Counted from the stretch's first letter, positions 1 through 9,205 are shown. The stretch is 64,000 nt of DNA from Flavobacterium akiainvivens (GCF_001278115.1 NZ_LIYD01000005.1:2968281-3032280), one strand, 5' to 3'. The notes: generated by a model from the letters alone, not told the origin. Made by a program: numbers and translations.

Positions 1-1358
1 CCGAAGAAATCGGCCTGGCCTTTGGCATGCAGGGTGGTATTGAGCGCTATAAAGCGGAACTGCTCGCCCGGTGCCAGCTGCTGTTTTTGCGAAACCGGAA
101 GGTTATCGCCCGCGTTGGCATCTACCTTAAGCACGTTGAGCATAAGGTCTTCTGACGTGATGGATTTGTATTTGCCCGTAGACAGGTCAAACCACGAGAA
201 TTCAAGCCCCTTTACAGGGAATTTACCCTTAGCGGTAGGCACAATGGTATATACATCGCTCACGCTGCCGGTCATGCCCGTAAGCGGGGTTTTTACGTTT
301 TCCTTATGCTCCGGGTCGTACATTTCAAGCGCAGCAGGTACCTGTGGCTTAGGCAGGGTAATAAGCTTAAGGTTGCCCTTGCCCGATACCGTAACTGTTA
401 GCTGTATGGGTTCGCCGTTACTGGTGGTTTTATTGGGCACAACCTTAAAATCAAAATCGCCTACAGCACCTGCAAACCCGGCGGGTTTGCCGGCTTCAGG
501 AAGCGCTTTTACATTTATGAACTGCCTGCCGGTAGACGTTTTTGTTTTAACCTGCTTGGTAAACGGACGTCCAAAAATATCATACTGGCCCGTAGGCACC
601 TCTACAATCATTTCCACTTCAAGGGGGTCGAGCTCCAGCCTGCCGCTTTTTTGCGGATACAGCACGGTGCGGCGCATGGTTATGTAGCGGTATGCCTCGC
701 CTTTGTAGGTACCGTTTTCAATTTTTATGTCTTTAGGGTCTACCACCTCAATCTGGCTCCAGAAGTCGTTGTACTGCGGGCTTGAAGTTTCGGCGGCATT
801 GGCCACGCTGCTGTTTTCGCTAACATACAGCTTGTACACCACATTAACCGGTTGGTTAACATAAGGGCTGGTGTTGCTTATTTCGGCCACCAGGTGTATG
901 CCCTGCAGCGGGTTTTGTGCTGTTTGCTGCGGCCCTTGCGGCTGTTGCTGCTGGTAGGGGTTGTACGGATTGTAAGGGTTTTGCTGCTGTTGCTGCTGCA
1001 CGGCGTTGCCCACCGTAACTTTAAATGGCTGGGTTTTATAAACGGTGCCGTCTATTTCTATAGATGCCGCACCTACAGTAAAGGTGCCTTTGGCAGTGGG
1101 CGTAAGTATAAACGTATAGCTCTTGCTGTAGCTGCGCTTGCCGTTTACCCACGAGTTGCTAATCATTTGGCCCTGGCCCGATGCCTGGAACCCCTGGAAC
1201 GAAGGCGGCGTAAAGTTATCGCCGTCCTTATTCATGGAAAATTCTACCCGCACGCGCTCGTTTATGCCTATACTGGTGCGGCTGGGAGTAGCCTTAAACT
1301 CTGCCTGCTGGGCAAAAAGCCCCTGTACTGATAGCAGCAGTATCAGTAAAAACCTCAT
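1..1358 (-). CDS. batD: BatD-family membrane protein (partial, C-terminus beyond window)
   Basis: About 452 N-terminal residues are visible and the rest runs off the left edge. The protein starts with a signal peptide (Met-Arg-Phe-Leu-Leu-Ile then hydrophobic, ending Leu-Phe-Ala-Gln) followed by beta-rich, immunoglobulin-like repeats typical of the BatD oxygen-tolerance family. A low-complexity stretch rich in Gln, Asn, Pro and Tyr lies near residue 115. It is the last visible gene of the bat operon, 60 bp after batC. An in-frame ATG at 1391 would add 11 residues with a basic n-region, so the start is uncertain. BatD is thought to sit in the cell envelope with the VWA proteins BatA and BatB; its biochemical role is not established. 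Family assignment rests on sequence style plus operon context. Confidence 0.85.
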   Translation of the reverse strand, partial: MRFLLILLLSVQGLFAQQAEFKATPSRTSIGINERVRVEFSMNKDGDNFTPPSFQGFQASGQGQMISNSWVNGKRSYSKSYTFILTPTAKGTFTVGAASIEIDGTVYKTQPFKVTVGNAVQQQQQQNPYNPYNPYQQQQPQGPQQTAQNPLQGIHLVAEISNTSPYVNQPVNVVYKLYVSENSSVANAAETSSPQYNDFWSQIEVVDPKDIKIENGTYKGEAYRYITMRRTVLYPQKSGRLELDPLEVEMIVEVPTGQYDIFGRPFTKQVKTKTSTGRQFINVKALPEAGKPAGFAGAVGDFDFKVVPNKTTSNGEPIQLTVTVSGKGNLKLITLPKPQVPAALEMYDPEHKENVKTPLTGMTGSVSDVYTIVPTAKGKFPVKGLEFSWFDLSTGKYKSITSEDLMLNVLKVDANAGDNLPVSQKQQLAPGEQFRFIALNTTLHAKGQADFF

Positions 1359-1418
1359 CTTATATTTCTTTAATCTGAACAAATGCCTCATCTTTCAAAT
1401 TAATAATCCTTCTCTTCT

Positions 1419-2261
1419 TTACCAGTCTTTTTCCTGCTTTTTAGGCTGTGCCTTAGCCTTTTTGGCATTCATTTTATCCTGTACTTTCTTTTCTTCGTTG
1501 TTCATGGCGTCGAGCATATTTTTCATACGCTCCTTGTTAGGGTTGGCGCCGGTAGGCTCGGGGTCGGCCTTGTCTTCTTTTTTATCGCCGTTGCCTTTGT
1601 CCTTATCAGGGTTGTTGTCGTTATTGTTCTTGCCCTGGTCTTTATCTTTATTCTTATCGCCCTGGTCCTGCTTGTTTTTGTTGTCGTTATTGCCGTCGCC
1701 CTGGTTTTTGTTCTGGTCTTTATCCTGGCCGCCGCCCTGGTTGGGCTGCTGGCTTTTTGGGTCGGGCTTAGGTGGCGGTGGCGGACTTTTCTGGTCTTTT
1801 GGCGGCGGGTTTTTCTTGATCATGCTTTTTGCCAAAGCATAGTTGTACCGCGTTTCCTCATCCTGCGGGTTGTTTCGCAAGGCGTTTTTATAGGCATCTG
1901 CCGCGCCTTCATAATTTTTTTCGGCCATAAGCACGTTGCCCAGGTTGTGGTAGGCCTGGTGCTTCTGGGGTTTGTCTTTGGCGTTTTTAATGGCCGTAAG
2001 ATAAGCGTTCTTGGCTTCAGAGGGCTGTTTCTGCCTGTAGATGGAATTACCCAGGTTGTAAGATGCCGCAGCCTTTTCGGGCGCTTTACTTGCCGAAATA
2101 CGGTAATTGGCCTCGGCCTGCGCAAACTGGCCGCTGTTGTACTGCACGTTGCCTTTGGGCAGGTTGCTATCGGGCTTTGCCTGCTTTACGGTGTCTTTAG
2201 GCTCCTGCGCAAATGCCAGTGCCGAAAACAGGGTGAGTGCTATTGCTAATGCCTTTTTCAT
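1419..2261 (-). CDS. batC: TPR-domain protein, BatC-type
   Basis: 280 aa. A signal peptide (about residues 1-18, ending Ala-Phe-Ala-Gln) precedes TPR units at roughly residues 35-155 (for example YNLGNSIYRQKQPSEAKNAY and the Tyr-His-Asn-Leu-Gly-Asn unit). The C-terminal 120 residues are a low-complexity tail dominated by Asp, Asn, Lys, Gln and Pro. The start ATG overlaps the batB stop by 4 bp (ATGA), suggesting translational coupling. TPRs imply a scaffold role for the Bat complex in the periplasm; this is inferred from the family, not shown here. Confidence 0.88.
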   Translation of the reverse strand: MKKALAIALTLFSALAFAQEPKDTVKQAKPDSNLPKGNVQYNSGQFAQAEANYRISASKAPEKAAASYNLGNSIYRQKQPSEAKNAYLTAIKNAKDKPQKHQAYHNLGNVLMAEKNYEGAADAYKNALRNNPQDEETRYNYALAKSMIKKNPPPKDQKSPPPPPKPDPKSQQPNQGGGQDKDQNKNQGDGNNDNKNKQDQGDKNKDKDQGKNNNDNNPDKDKGNGDKKEDKADPEPTGANPNKERMKNMLDAMNNEEKKVQDKMNAKKAKAQPKKQEKDW

Positions 2262-3298
2262 TGTTCTTTTTCATTAAACAGGTTAAGCCTGGTAATCCAT
2301 TTTGTTTTCTTCTCTAAAAGGAAAATATCCAGGAACAACAACAGTAATGCCCCTGCTAAAAACCACTGGAACTGCGATTCATACAGGGTAATATCTTTGG
2401 TTTCAAACTCCCTCTTTTTTACCTTGCCCAGCGACTTGTTTACAAAATCAGTCACGGCGCGGGTAGAACCGCCGTAAATGTAGCCTCCGCCGGTGCGGTC
2501 TGCCAGTATTTTAAGGGCATCGGGGTACAGTTTTGTAACCACCGTTTCGCCGTTCTGGTCTTTTTTATAGCCGGTTACCTTGCCGTTTTCCCTTAACGGG
2601 ATGGGCCCGCCCTTGGTAGTGCCCACGCCCACAGTAATAAGCTTAATGCCTTTCTTTTTGGCGGCGTCTGCGGCATCCTGGCTGTCCTGGCCGTGGTCTT
2701 CTCCATCAGAAACCAAAATTACAAGCTTGCTGGTTTGCGGGTCGTCAAAATACGATTCGCTCATGGCAATGGCATCGCCAATGGCCGTACCCTGGCTACT
2801 TACCATTTCGGTATTCATGTTTTGCAGGAACATTTTGGCCACGCTGTAATCAGTAGTTATAGGCAGCACGGGGTATGCACTACCGGCATAGCCCACAATA
2901 CCCACCCTGTCTGAACCCAGCGAGTTGATGATTTGCGATACAATTTGCTTGGCTTTTTCCAGCCTGCTTGGGGCGGTGTCTTCGGCCAGCATGCTGCGGC
3001 TAACGTCTATAGCAAACACGATGTCTATACCTTCGCGCTTAACTTTCTCTGTACGGGTGCCGGTTTTAGGGTTAACCAATGCCAGCACTATGCCCGCCAA
3101 TGCAAGGCACACGGCAGCCAGCTTAAGCGACTGCTTAAACACCGAACGTTCGGGCGCCAGGCGTTTTACCAAATCGGGGTTGCCAAACTGGCGCTGTTTG
3201 CGCTTTTTCCACCATAAATTGAGCAGGAAAAGCAGTACCAGCACGGGAATGACCGCCAGTAAATATAAATATTTTGATTCGTCTAATTCGTAATCCAT
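2258..3298 (-). CDS. batB: VWA domain membrane protein, BatB-type
   Basis: 346 aa. A transmembrane helix at about residues 11-28 is followed by a second at about 58-76, a von Willebrand A domain at about residues 90-290 with the metal-ion-dependent adhesion motif Asp-Val-Ser-Arg-Ser (DVSRSMLAEDTAPSR), and a C-terminal transmembrane helix near 312-330. VWA domains of this type bind divalent metal and mediate protein contacts. It lies between an unknown exported protein and batC, in the usual BatA-BatB-BatC-BatD order. The first residue of the MIDAS is intact, so it looks functional. Confidence 0.9.
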   Translation of the reverse strand: MDYELDESKYLYLLAVIPVLVLLFLLNLWWKKRKQRQFGNPDLVKRLAPERSVFKQSLKLAAVCLALAGIVLALVNPKTGTRTEKVKREGIDIVFAIDVSRSMLAEDTAPSRLEKAKQIVSQIINSLGSDRVGIVGYAGSAYPVLPITTDYSVAKMFLQNMNTEMVSSQGTAIGDAIAMSESYFDDPQTSKLVILVSDGEDHGQDSQDAADAAKKKGIKLITVGVGTTKGGPIPLRENGKVTGYKKDQNGETVVTKLYPDALKILADRTGGGYIYGGSTRAVTDFVNKSLGKVKKREFETKDITLYESQFQWFLAGALLLLFLDIFLLEKKTKWITRLNLFNEKEQ

Positions 3299-3325
3299 AA
3301 CTTAAATAAAGCTTATAAAAGCCTT

Positions 3326-3913
3326 TTATTGCTTACTGTATTTTCCGTTTTTAAATGTATAAATGCCTTCTTTATGGTCTGGCTTTGCAAACTTTCGGTA
3401 TTCTTTAGATACGCGTCCTGACTCAGCCGGAAAACCTGATACCTGCACATTGCTTATTGCGATTGCACCAGCTTCATTAATTGAAAAATCGTAGTTGTAG
3501 TGCGCTGCACCCTCGGCTGAAGACAACCGATAATGACTAATATAAGAAAAGTGGTTTCCACCCACCGCGCTAAACAATAACTTCTTATTGTCTACATTCC
3601 ACACCTCATAAACGGTACGGTCTGTTTTTTCACGAATGTTAAATTCATCTCCCAACAACATATATATCCACTCAATAGAACGTTTTACTACCACTTCTTT
3701 AGCCCCTTTGCCGTCTATTTGCACCTCGGCCACAATTTCGGCCGATTGGCACATAGGGAACCCCCTTAAATCAGGATTGCTTAACTGTATAGAGTCTTTT
3801 CCGTTGTTGTACACCAAGCGGGTGGCATCTTGTGTAATATATGCACTGCCACCCTGCTGCGAAAAACCCGCAGCAGTACACAACATGGCTATGGCATACA
3901 GTACATATTTCAT
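3326..3913 (-). CDS. exported protein of unknown function inside the bat operon
   Basis: 195 aa. I do not recognise a family. The N-terminus is a clear signal peptide (MKYVLYAIAMLCTAAGFSQ), so the product is probably periplasmic or surface-bound. The rest is mixed alpha/beta with many Tyr and Ser and no lipobox Cys. It starts 1 bp after the batA stop and ends 27 bp before batB, so it must be cotranscribed with them. BatA and BatB are usually adjacent, so this is an insertion into the operon. It could be a later-acquired accessory or a poorly conserved Bat partner. Confidence 0.75.
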   Translation of the reverse strand: MKYVLYAIAMLCTAAGFSQQGGSAYITQDATRLVYNNGKDSIQLSNPDLRGFPMCQSAEIVAEVQIDGKGAKEVVVKRSIEWIYMLLGDEFNIREKTDRTVYEVWNVDNKKLLFSAVGGNHFSYISHYRLSSAEGAAHYNYDFSINEAGAIAISNVQVSGFPAESGRVSKEYRKFAKPDHKEGIYTFKNGKYSKQ

Positions 3914-3914
3914 G

Positions 3915-4919
3915 TTAAATAAAGCTCCTGTACAGGGTTTTGCGGGCTACCACCTCAACCAGCAGCAGGCCAAACGCCGCCCATACCCACGGACGGAATT
4001 TTTCGTTATAATTGTAAAACTTCTGCTCTTTTATCTCGGTGGTTTCCAGCTTGTTTATCTGGTCATAAATGCTTTGCAGCTTGCTGTTGCTTGTAGCACG
4101 GAAGTATACGCCATCGGTCTTCTGGGCAATTTCCTTCATGAGCTTTTCATCTATGGTAACCGGCACATTCTGGAACACAAGCTTGCCGCGGGCATCTTTC
4201 CCTACAGGGAATGGCGCGTTACCGTTTGTGCCCACACCTATGGTGTACACCTTAATTTTATACTCCTTTGCAATATCTGCCGCGGTGCGCGGGTCTATCT
4301 GCCCGGTGTTGTTTTCTCCATCGGTAAGCAGTATGATAACCTTGCTCTTGGCCTTGCTGTCGCGCAGGCGGTTAATGGCTGTGGCAAGGCCTACGCCAAT
4401 ACCCGTACCATCGGCCAGGACACCGTCTTCATACTTAATGCCCCTTATGGCTTCTTTTACAATTTGCTTATCGCTGGTAACAGGAACGCGCGTGTAGGCT
4501 TCGCCGGCATATACCACAAGGCCTATACGGTCGTTAGGGCGGCCATCCACAAAGCGGGCGGCCACTTTTTTAAGTGCTTCCAGCCTGTCGGGCTTCAGGT
4601 CGCGCGCCATCATACTGCCCGAAACGTCTACCGCCATTACAATATCTATACCCCTAACAGTGGGGTTCTTGCTGTTTATATCTACCGTACGGGGCCTTGC
4701 CAGGGCTACAATAATGCAACCCAACGCCAGTATCCTGAAGGCAAACAGCACCGGCTTTAACCGTGCCAGCAGCGAGGGCTTTACCTTAAAGCCGTTTAGC
4801 GAACTTACCGTTAGCGTGGCGGTTTGCTGCCTGCGTTTCCACACGTACCATGCTATGGCAAAAGGCAGGGCTGCAAAAAGCCAGAACATTTCCGGGTTTA
4901 AAAAGGTTATGTCTTTCAT
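3915..4919 (-). CDS. batA: VWA domain membrane protein, BatA-type
   Basis: 334 aa. Two N-terminal membrane segments (about residues 10-28 and 58-76) precede a VWA domain at about residues 90-290 containing the intact MIDAS motif (MAVDVSGSMMARDLKPDRLE), then a C-terminal membrane helix near 308-325. It starts 1 bp from the stop of the upstream membrane protein. BatA and BatB here are clear paralogues with the same architecture. Family knowledge links Bat proteins to aerotolerance and stress resistance, but the mechanism is unknown. Confidence 0.92.
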   Translation of the reverse strand: MKDITFLNPEMFWLFAALPFAIAWYVWKRRQQTATLTVSSLNGFKVKPSLLARLKPVLFAFRILALGCIIVALARPRTVDINSKNPTVRGIDIVMAVDVSGSMMARDLKPDRLEALKKVAARFVDGRPNDRIGLVVYAGEAYTRVPVTSDKQIVKEAIRGIKYEDGVLADGTGIGVGLATAINRLRDSKAKSKVIILLTDGENNTGQIDPRTAADIAKEYKIKVYTIGVGTNGNAPFPVGKDARGKLVFQNVPVTIDEKLMKEIAQKTDGVYFRATSNSKLQSIYDQINKLETTEIKEQKFYNYNEKFRPWVWAAFGLLLVEVVARKTLYRSFI

Positions 4920-4920
4920 G

Positions 4921-6555
4921 CTATTGTGCCCTTAGTTCTATTGATTTTTTAATCCTGTCCATAATTTTAGTGGCATATTCATCGCCCGTGCGGCCAATGA
5001 CCACCACCTGCTGCAGGCCTTTTTGCTGCTTAAACAGGTACATTTCATACTTACAGTCTACACTGCCCTGGCCTGCTAAAAGCGGCTGGTTAAGCGTGCC
5101 GTAAATGCGCACACCCTCAAGGCCTTTATCGGTTTTAAATGATTCTGTCTTGGTAAGAATATCCTTGGCGCCTTTGCTCTCCCACGTCCTCATAATACCA
5201 TCTGACCACGTGGCGAAGTCCACATCGTTTTCTTCTTTAAAAGATAGCGTGGCCACCTCAACATAAAAATGCTTTTCGATAGACCCCATTGAAAACGACT
5301 GCATGTCTTTAACCAGCGCCATAGTGCCCTGCGGCAGTGTGCTTTCGGGTATACGTACTAATACTTCAGGCGTTTCTATGCTTACGCCCGGGTTGCCGTA
5401 TTCGCTCTTAACCCACTCGCCCTCTACAAGCTGCTTGGTGGGTTCGCTCAGCACGTTATCGCGCACATAAGGCACTCCCCACACTATAATAGCGGTAAGC
5501 AGTATAACAGCCGCTGCACCCACCGATGACCAGATGATAAGCCTGCGTTTTTGCTTTTCTTTTTTAAGGCGCTGTTCTTCAAGCCATTTCTGGGTATGGT
5601 CGTCATCTTCCTCTTTTTCTTCAGGAATAGAACGGTCTATCACCACAATGGTTTTTTCTATGCGGCTGCGGTCTTCGGCAATTTCAAAGTCCATAGGGCG
5701 GCTTTTGGCAAACTTCACTAAGTCGGCATTGCGCAGTATCTGCTCCAGCTGCTCGAAGGTTTCGGGCCTTAGCGTCATTTTGCGGCGCTGTGCGGCACGC
5801 TGCATGGCTTCAATCAGTTCGCCCGTAGTGCTTTCCATGGCCGGAATGTGCACCGCCTCTTCAATATACTGGCGGGCAATATTGGCCATTTCGCTGTAGT
5901 ATTCCTTAACCTCGCCGCGTTGCAGCAGGTCTTTCTTTTCAAGCTGCTTGAGCTGGCTTGTGGCTTTTTCTATAGGCGATACCTGCAATTGCGGGATATC
6001 TTTTTCTTTGGCAGCGCCTTTTTTGCGGAAGAAGAACCACCAGATGCCAAAGCCCACCGCCGTATACAGCACAAAGCTTACAATATACCAGTACCACGCC
6101 ATGCCCTGTCCGGGTGCGCGGGTAACGGTTTTAATATCATACATTTTTTGCTTCAGGGTGTCTACCTTAACATCAGTTACGTGCAGGCGAAGCGAATCAG
6201 TCTGTATGGTTTTGTTGTTGATAACCACCGGCAGGCGCGGAATAACGTATTGCCCGGTATCAAACTGGGTAACGCCGTATTTTTTGATAAGCTGGGTCAT
6301 GATGCCGTTACCGTCTTTTACGGTATCGGTTGGGTAGGCCTCAAGCACCTCAAGCTGGCCAAAGGTTTTGCCCTGCGGGAAGTTAACCTTGTCTTTGCCC
6401 TTAACGCTGGCCTTTATGATAACATTAGCCTGCGAGCCTATTTTTATTTTTGTGGAATCTATACTTACCTGCACCTGCTTTTGCTGGCCAAATGCGGTTA
6501 TGGCAGCAAATAAAAAGGCTAATATGTATAGTTTTTTGTTTGTCTTTGGTTTCAT
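4921..6555 (-). CDS. two-domain Bat-operon membrane protein
   Basis: 544 aa. The order is: signal peptide (about 1-23), a BatD-like beta domain (about 25-135, starting VQVSIDSTKIKIGSQANVII), a transmembrane helix at about 155-175, and a cytoplasmic helical region (190-345) rich in charged residues. A second transmembrane helix (about 345-365) leads into a mixed domain to the end. The middle helical region recalls the DUF4381-type proteins found between DUF58 and BatA genes. It starts 7 bp after the DUF58 stop. The C-terminal domain after the second helix is one I cannot name. Confidence 0.75.
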   Translation of the reverse strand: MKPKTNKKLYILAFLFAAITAFGQQKQVQVSIDSTKIKIGSQANVIIKASVKGKDKVNFPQGKTFGQLEVLEAYPTDTVKDGNGIMTQLIKKYGVTQFDTGQYVIPRLPVVINNKTIQTDSLRLHVTDVKVDTLKQKMYDIKTVTRAPGQGMAWYWYIVSFVLYTAVGFGIWWFFFRKKGAAKEKDIPQLQVSPIEKATSQLKQLEKKDLLQRGEVKEYYSEMANIARQYIEEAVHIPAMESTTGELIEAMQRAAQRRKMTLRPETFEQLEQILRNADLVKFAKSRPMDFEIAEDRSRIEKTIVVIDRSIPEEKEEDDDHTQKWLEEQRLKKEKQKRRLIIWSSVGAAAVILLTAIIVWGVPYVRDNVLSEPTKQLVEGEWVKSEYGNPGVSIETPEVLVRIPESTLPQGTMALVKDMQSFSMGSIEKHFYVEVATLSFKEENDVDFATWSDGIMRTWESKGAKDILTKTESFKTDKGLEGVRIYGTLNQPLLAGQGSVDCKYEMYLFKQQKGLQQVVVIGRTGDEYATKIMDRIKKSIELRAQ

Positions 6556-6562
6556 ACCTGCA

Positions 6563-7426
6563 TTATCGGGATTTAAAATACCCCAGCAATTTGGTTACAT
6601 AACTTTCGTCTGTGCGGGTGCTTACTGCCCCTGCGCCGCAACGGCTAAAGGTATCCAGAAAATACCTTACCCTTTCGGCGTAATATTTTTCATACTGCAC
6701 GCGTACCGCTTTACTGCCGGTGTTTACCAGCAGGTTTTCGCCGGTTTCGGCATCGAGCATGTTTACAAGGCCTATGTTGGGCATTTGCTCCTCACGTTGG
6801 TCGTACACCCTTATGCCGGTAACATCGTGCTTTTTAGCGGCTATCTTAAGCGTGTGCTCAAAGTCGGCCGACATAAAATCGGATATCAAGAACACAATGG
6901 CCTTTTTTTTCTGCACGCCCGAAAGGAATTTCAGGGCCACCGAAAGGTCGGTCTTTTTGCTTTTGGGCTCAAAGTCCACCAACTCGCGGATGATGCGCAG
7001 CACGTGGCTTTTGCCTTTTTTGGGCGGTATGTACAGCTCTACCTGGTCACTGAACAGGATAAGGCCTATCTTGTCATTATTGGTAGTAGCCGAAAACGCC
7101 ATGGTAGCGGCAATCTCGGTCACAATGTCCTTTTTAAAGGCGTTTTGCGTACCGAAGCTCTCTGACCCCGAAACGTCTACCATAAGCATCATGGTAAGTT
7201 CGCGTTCTTCTTCAAACACCTTAATGTAGGGTTCGTTGTAGCGCGCGGTAACGTTCCAGTCTATAGCCCGCACATCGTCGCCAAACTGGTACTGGCGCAC
7301 TTCGGCAAACGTCATACCCCGCCCCTTGAAGGAGGTGTGGTACTCGCCCGAAAAAATGTGGTCGCTAAGCCGCCTGGTCTTGATCTCGATCTTGCGGACC
7401 TTTTTTAATATGTCTTTTGTATCCAT
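6563..7426 (-). CDS. DUF58 domain-containing protein
   Basis: 287 aa. The DUF58 signature is clear: Gly-Asp-Asp-Val-Arg-Ala-Ile-Asp-Trp-Asn near residue 50, then Glu-Glu-Glu-Arg-Glu-Leu and a degenerate VWA-like MIDAS, Asp-Val-Ser-Gly-Ser (about residue 90). No transmembrane helix is visible, so it is probably cytosolic or membrane-associated. DUF58 proteins are normally encoded directly after MoxR ATPases and are thought to be their VWA-like partners. Here the gap to moxR is unusually long (150 bp) and filled with repeats. Confidence 0.92.
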   Translation of the reverse strand: MDTKDILKKVRKIEIKTRRLSDHIFSGEYHTSFKGRGMTFAEVRQYQFGDDVRAIDWNVTARYNEPYIKVFEEERELTMMLMVDVSGSESFGTQNAFKKDIVTEIAATMAFSATTNNDKIGLILFSDQVELYIPPKKGKSHVLRIIRELVDFEPKSKKTDLSVALKFLSGVQKKKAIVFLISDFMSADFEHTLKIAAKKHDVTGIRVYDQREEQMPNIGLVNMLDAETGENLLVNTGSKAVRVQYEKYYAERVRYFLDTFSRCGAGAVSTRTDESYVTKLLGYFKSR

Positions 7427-7430
7427 TTTC

Positions 7431-7576
7431 TAAGTCTAAAGTCAAATGTCTAAAGTCATAAAGTCCTGGACGGAGTCATAAGTCTAAGAAGTAAACGATC
7501 TCGGGACTTTCGACCTTTGACTTTCATTCTTTCGACTATGCTCCTTTCGACTTTTTGACTTTCTATCTTTCGACTA
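7431..7576. repeat. repeat-filled gap between moxR and the DUF58 gene
   Basis: The gap contains several copies of an AAAGTC/GACTTT-type word: AAAGTCAAATG and AAAGTCATAAAG in the left half, and GACTTTCGACC, TTTGACTTTC, TTTCGACTTTTTGACTTTC in the right half. The two halves are roughly complementary, so an imperfect long hairpin can form in the transcript. Similar words occur at 46024-46040, 46117-46129 and 46226-46247. I see no coding potential here. Confidence 0.7.
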
Positions 7577-8593
7577 CTATGGCACTTCTATCTGGTTTAC
7601 AATCTTGTTTATGATGTCCATAGAAGTTACGTTTTCGGCTTCGGCCTCATAGGTAACGCCTATACGGTGGCGCAGTACATCGTGTACTACGGCGCGAACG
7701 TCTTCCGGGATTACATAGCCCCTGCGCTTGATAAATGCGTAACACTTGGCAGCCACGGCAAGGTTGATACTACCCCTTGGCGATGAACCGAAGCTGATAA
7801 GCGGCTTAAGGCCGGCAAGGTTGTATTTTTCAGGGTAGCGCGTAGCGAAGATGATATCAAGGATGTATTTCTCGATTTTCTCGTCCATATACACCTCACG
7901 CACTGCTGCCTGGGCACGCAGTATCTGGTCAAGGCTTACCACCTGGTTTACTTTTTCAAAGCTGCCCTTAAGGTTTTGGCGGATAACAAGGCGCTCGTCT
8001 TCAATTTTTGGGTAGTCTATAACCGCCTTAAGCATAAAACGGTCTACCTGTGCTTCAGGAAGCGGGTAAGTACCCTCCTGCTCCACCGGGTTTTGGGTGG
8101 CCATTACCAGGAATGGCTTTTCGAGCTTAAAGGTTTGCTCGCCAATGGTTACCTGCTTTTCCTGCATGGCTTCAAGCAGGGCACTCTGTACTTTAGCCGG
8201 GGCACGGTTTATCTCATCCGCAAGGACGAAGTTGGCAAAAATAGGGCCCTTTTTAATAGAGAACTCGTTTTGCTTAATGTTGTATATCATGGTACCCACC
8301 ACGTCTGCCGGAAGCAAATCGGGCGTAAACTGTATACGGCTAAAGCTGCCGTGCACCGCCTGGCTAAGGGTATTAATGGCAAGGGTTTTGGCAAGGGTTT
8401 TGGCAAGGCCGGGTACGCCCTCAAGCAGTATGTGGCCCTGGCCTAAAAGGCCTATAAGCAGGCGCTCTATCATGTACTTCTGGCCTACGATAACCTTGTT
8501 CATTTCCATAACAAGGAGGTCTACAAAGGCGCTTTCCCTTTCTATTTTCTCGTTTATTGCCCTTATGTCTAAAGCGGCACTGTTATCTTCCAT
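7577..8593 (-). CDS. moxR: MoxR-type AAA+ ATPase
   Basis: 338 aa. Walker A is Gly-Val-Pro-Gly-Leu-Ala-Lys-Thr (about residues 58-65). Walker B is LADEINRAPAKVQSALLEAM (about 127-146), followed by sensor 1 Ala-Thr-Gln-Asn-Pro and a C-terminal helical lid. Length is normal for the family. MoxR ATPases are thought to act as chaperones that assemble or activate VWA-domain complexes, which fits the BatA, BatB and DUF58 genes that follow. It is the first gene of the operon, with 640 bp of non-coding DNA upstream. Confidence 0.94.
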   Translation of the reverse strand: MEDNSAALDIRAINEKIERESAFVDLLVMEMNKVIVGQKYMIERLLIGLLGQGHILLEGVPGLAKTLAKTLAINTLSQAVHGSFSRIQFTPDLLPADVVGTMIYNIKQNEFSIKKGPIFANFVLADEINRAPAKVQSALLEAMQEKQVTIGEQTFKLEKPFLVMATQNPVEQEGTYPLPEAQVDRFMLKAVIDYPKIEDERLVIRQNLKGSFEKVNQVVSLDQILRAQAAVREVYMDEKIEKYILDIIFATRYPEKYNLAGLKPLISFGSSPRGSINLAVAAKCYAFIKRRGYVIPEDVRAVVHDVLRHRIGVTYEAEAENVTSMDIINKIVNQIEVP

Positions 8594-8833
8594 ATTTGTG
8601 TTTTATTTTTTTCGGACTGTGAAATTACTAAGCTTTTTCTTGCGCTGCAAATACGTTGCCCAATTTATTGCAGTGGACGTTAATGAGTTGTTAATGCAGT
8701 ATTAATTGTTACACCTTTTAGCTAAAATGTTTTCGCCGGGAGTGCAACTTACAACGAAACTAATATAGTTTAAGTATATAAAAGTTAAAATGAGCGGTGA
8801 AAGAGTTTATTATTGGGGTGAGTAAGGTTCAGA

Positions 8834-8907
8834 GTTCATTGTTCAGGGTTCATTGTTGCCACTCATACTTAAGAGAAGCACTAAACAATGAACCCTGAAC
8901 AATGAAC
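8834..8907. repeat. 24-bp perfect inverted repeat
   Basis: The arm 8834-8857 (GTTCATTGTTCAGGGTTCAT plus TGTT) is exactly complementary to 8884-8907, with a 26-base loop. Each arm has an internal repeat of GTTCATTGTT/GGTTCATTGTT. No U-run follows either arm, so it is not a classic terminator. It looks like a member of a dispersed palindromic repeat family. Confidence 0.8.
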
Positions 8908-9143
8908 ATTAAACAATTCTAATTCTTCACTCCATAGGGAGTACTGATTTTCGGAAATGGGCAAAAAAGCATAAAAAAGGTGGTTTTTAGCGCAATCCAA
9001 ATTCCGAAAGTGAAATATTAGTGTTAAAATGAGTTTTTTAAGTAAGTTTATTATTACAGAAACGAGTTTTTGCACCCGTGAAAAACGGCTTTTTAGCAAA
9101 AAGTGAAAAATTAAAACGGGGCGATTGTTTTAGTTTCAGGTTT

Positions 9144-9205
9144 AAAGTTTCAGGTTTCAGGTTGTGGACCGGAGAGGCAACTTTAAAGTTGAAACCTGAA
9201 ACTTT
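9144..9205. repeat. 16-bp inverted repeat just upstream of the reductase gene
   Basis: The arm at 9144-9159 (AAAGTTTCAGGTTTCA) is complementary to 9190-9205, and the spacer holds the small palindrome ACTTTAAAGT. The words TTTCAGG and TTTAAAGTTT recur at 16124-16148. It lies within 40 bases of the aldo/keto reductase start, so it could overlap that promoter. Confidence 0.7.

Noticed and set aside
3636..4760. Plus-strand frame of 374 codons across the bat operon
   Set aside because: Antisense to batA and the unknown gene, both of which have clear domain motifs. No start signal or family features.
8881..9099. Minus-strand frame of 72 codons
   Set aside because: It overlaps one arm of a perfect inverted repeat and has no family features.
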